Assembly (NCBI GenBank): GCA_027317045.1
Contig: DAHVFI010000172.1
Location: forward strand, 1-6,314
Direction of reading: 5' to 3'
DNA: 6,314 nucleotides
DNA from: Gammaproteobacteria bacterium
GTDB lineage: Bacteria > Pseudomonadota > Gammaproteobacteria > Natronospirales > REEB76
The stretch's first letter is position 1, and the number at the start of each line of letters is the position of its first letter. Positions 5,293-6,314 of this stretch are shown one piece after another. A model generated the notes under the pieces. The model was not told where the DNA came from. It saw only the letters and a list, made by a program, of their open reading frames with translations, and made no database searches. Both the position numbers and the translations under genes were made by a program.

Positions 5293-6314
5293 ATGAGCAA
5301 GATCATCGGCATTGACCTGGGCACCACCAACTCCTGTGTGGCGGTGATGGAGGGCGGCAAGCCCAAGGTCATCGAGAATAGCGAGGGCGACCGCACCACG
5401 CCGTCCATCGTCGCTTTCACCAAGGACAACGAAGTGGTGGTGGGTCAGTCGGCCAAACGCCAAGCGGTCACCAATCCCAAGAATACCCTGTACGCGATTA
5501 AACGCCTCATCGGCCGCAAGTTCGCCGACGAGGTGGTGCAAAAGGACATCGGTATGGTGCCCTATCGCATCGTCAAAGCCGACAACGGTGATGCCTGGGT
5601 GGAGGTCAGCGGTAAGAAAATGGCACCGCCGGAAATCTCTGCGCGTGTCTTGCAGAAGATGAAAAAGACCGCCGAGGATTACCTCGGCGAACCGGTGACC
5701 GAGGCGGTCATCACGGTGCCGGCGTATTTCAACGACTCCCAACGTCAGGCTACCAAGGATGCGGGCAAGATTGCAGGCCTGGACGTGAAGCGCATTATCA
5801 ACGAGCCCACCGCTGCAGCGCTTGCCTATGGCATGGATAGGGTTACAGGCGACCGGAAAATCGCTGTGTATGATCTGGGCGGCGGTACCTTCGATATTTC
5901 CATCATCGAGATCGCGGAAGTGGATGGCGAACACCAGTTCGAGGTACTTTCCACCAACGGCGATACCTTTCTGGGTGGCGAGGATTTCGACAAGCGCATC
6001 ATTGACTACATTGCCGAGGAGTTTCGCAAGGAACAGGGCATCGACGTACGCAATGACCCTTTGGCCATGCAGCGTCTCAAAGAAGCGGCAGAAAAGGCCA
6101 AGATCGAGCTTTCGTCTACTCAGCAGACCGAGGTCAATCTGCCGTATATCACCGCTGATGCCAGCGGTCCGAAACACCTGAACATCAAGCTGACCCGTGC
6201 CAAACTCGAAGCGCTGGTGGAGGACTTGATCCAGAAAACCGTGGAGCCCTGCAAGATCGCGTTGAAAGACGCGGGCTTGTCGGTGAGCGAAGTGCACGAT
6301 GTCATTCTGGTGGG
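5293..6314 (+). CDS. dnaK: DnaK (Hsp70 chaperone), N-terminal ATPase domain only, cut by window edge
   Basis: DnaK is the ATP-driven Hsp70 chaperone that binds unfolded polypeptides with DnaJ and GrpE. 340 codons are visible, covering nearly the whole nucleotide-binding domain, and alignment with E. coli DnaK keeps the same numbering through residue 201. Seen are phosphate loop 1 G-I-D-L-G-T-T-N-S (6-14), Lys70, E171-P-T-A-A-A-L-A-Y-G, phosphate loop 2 D-L-G-G-G-T-F-D (194-201) with Thr199, and N-G-D-T-F-L-G-G-E-D-F-D (222-233). D8, K70, E171, D194, T199 and D201 are intact, so ATPase activity is expected. The sequence ends in V-I-L-V-G, just before the conserved G-G-x-T-R region; the linker and substrate-binding domain are outside. 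The ATG is supported by GGAGA 9 nt upstream. A sigma-32 promoter lies directly upstream; read-through from the CIRCE-controlled hrcA promoter is also possible. Confidence 0.98.
   Translation, partial: MSKIIGIDLGTTNSCVAVMEGGKPKVIENSEGDRTTPSIVAFTKDNEVVVGQSAKRQAVTNPKNTLYAIKRLIGRKFADEVVQKDIGMVPYRIVKADNGDAWVEVSGKKMAPPEISARVLQKMKKTAEDYLGEPVTEAVITVPAYFNDSQRQATKDAGKIAGLDVKRIINEPTAAALAYGMDRVTGDRKIAVYDLGGGTFDISIIEIAEVDGEHQFEVLSTNGDTFLGGEDFDKRIIDYIAEEFRKEQGIDVRNDPLAMQRLKEAAEKAKIELSSTQQTEVNLPYITADASGPKHLNIKLTRAKLEALVEDLIQKTVEPCKIALKDAGLSVSEVHDVILV

Noticed and set aside
5287..6297. 336-codon open frame antisense to dnaK
   Set aside because: Long open frames opposite dnaK are a known artefact of its strong codon bias, which makes the reverse complements of stop codons rare. 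Here dnaK is intact and highly conserved, and the antisense protein is rich in His/Leu/Asp without any recognisable domain.
1..6314. a hidden novel system, mobile element, CRISPR array or RNA gene
   Set aside because: Every long stretch is accounted for by conserved housekeeping genes. I saw no repeat array, tRNA-like fold, transposase, or unexplained open frame with its own ribosome site.

Overview
This window is a stretch of conserved proteobacterial core chromosome, most likely from a gammaproteobacterium. Three things point there. The Fur protein begins like pseudomonad-type Fur (V-E-N-x-E-L-R-x-A-G-L-K-V-T-L-P-R). A BamE lipoprotein gene is divergent to fur. The order bamE / fur / recN / nadK / hrcA / grpE / dnaK resembles the locus known from Xanthomonas, Xylella and other lineages that keep hrcA, unlike E. 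coli. A betaproteobacterium is less likely but not excluded. Both ends are cut: bamE lacks its C-terminus and dnaK stops at the end of its ATPase domain.

Layout. Positions 1-278 (minus) carry bamE, an outer-membrane assembly lipoprotein. A 90-bp divergent region (279-368) separates it from fur (369-791, plus). fur converges with recN (794-2470, minus) with only 2 bp between the stop codons. Upstream of recN on the same strand lies nadK (2479-3378), with 8 bp between its stop and the recN ATG, so nadK-recN is a two-gene operon read leftwards. A 149-bp divergent region (3379-3527) holds the hrcA promoter and a clear CIRCE operator. It is followed rightwards by hrcA (3528-4589), grpE (4676-5221) and dnaK (5293 to the end). 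No gene-free stretch exceeds 150 bp.

Function. The right half is a heat-shock module: HrcA is the CIRCE-binding repressor, GrpE the nucleotide-exchange factor and DnaK the Hsp70. Two control layers can be read from the DNA. The CIRCE element sits at the start of the hrcA-grpE transcript. A near-perfect sigma-32 promoter lies immediately upstream of dnaK, with its -35 box overlapping the grpE stop codon. A small AU-rich hairpin around the dnaK Shine-Dalgarno could add a third, translational layer, but this is speculative. The left half combines iron regulation (Fur), DNA double-strand-break repair (RecN), NADP synthesis (NadK) and envelope biogenesis (BamE), a conserved neighbourhood with no evident single pathway.

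I see no mobile element, CRISPR array, RNA gene or unknown protein-coding gene, and no novel multi-gene system. The points worth a second look are regulatory.
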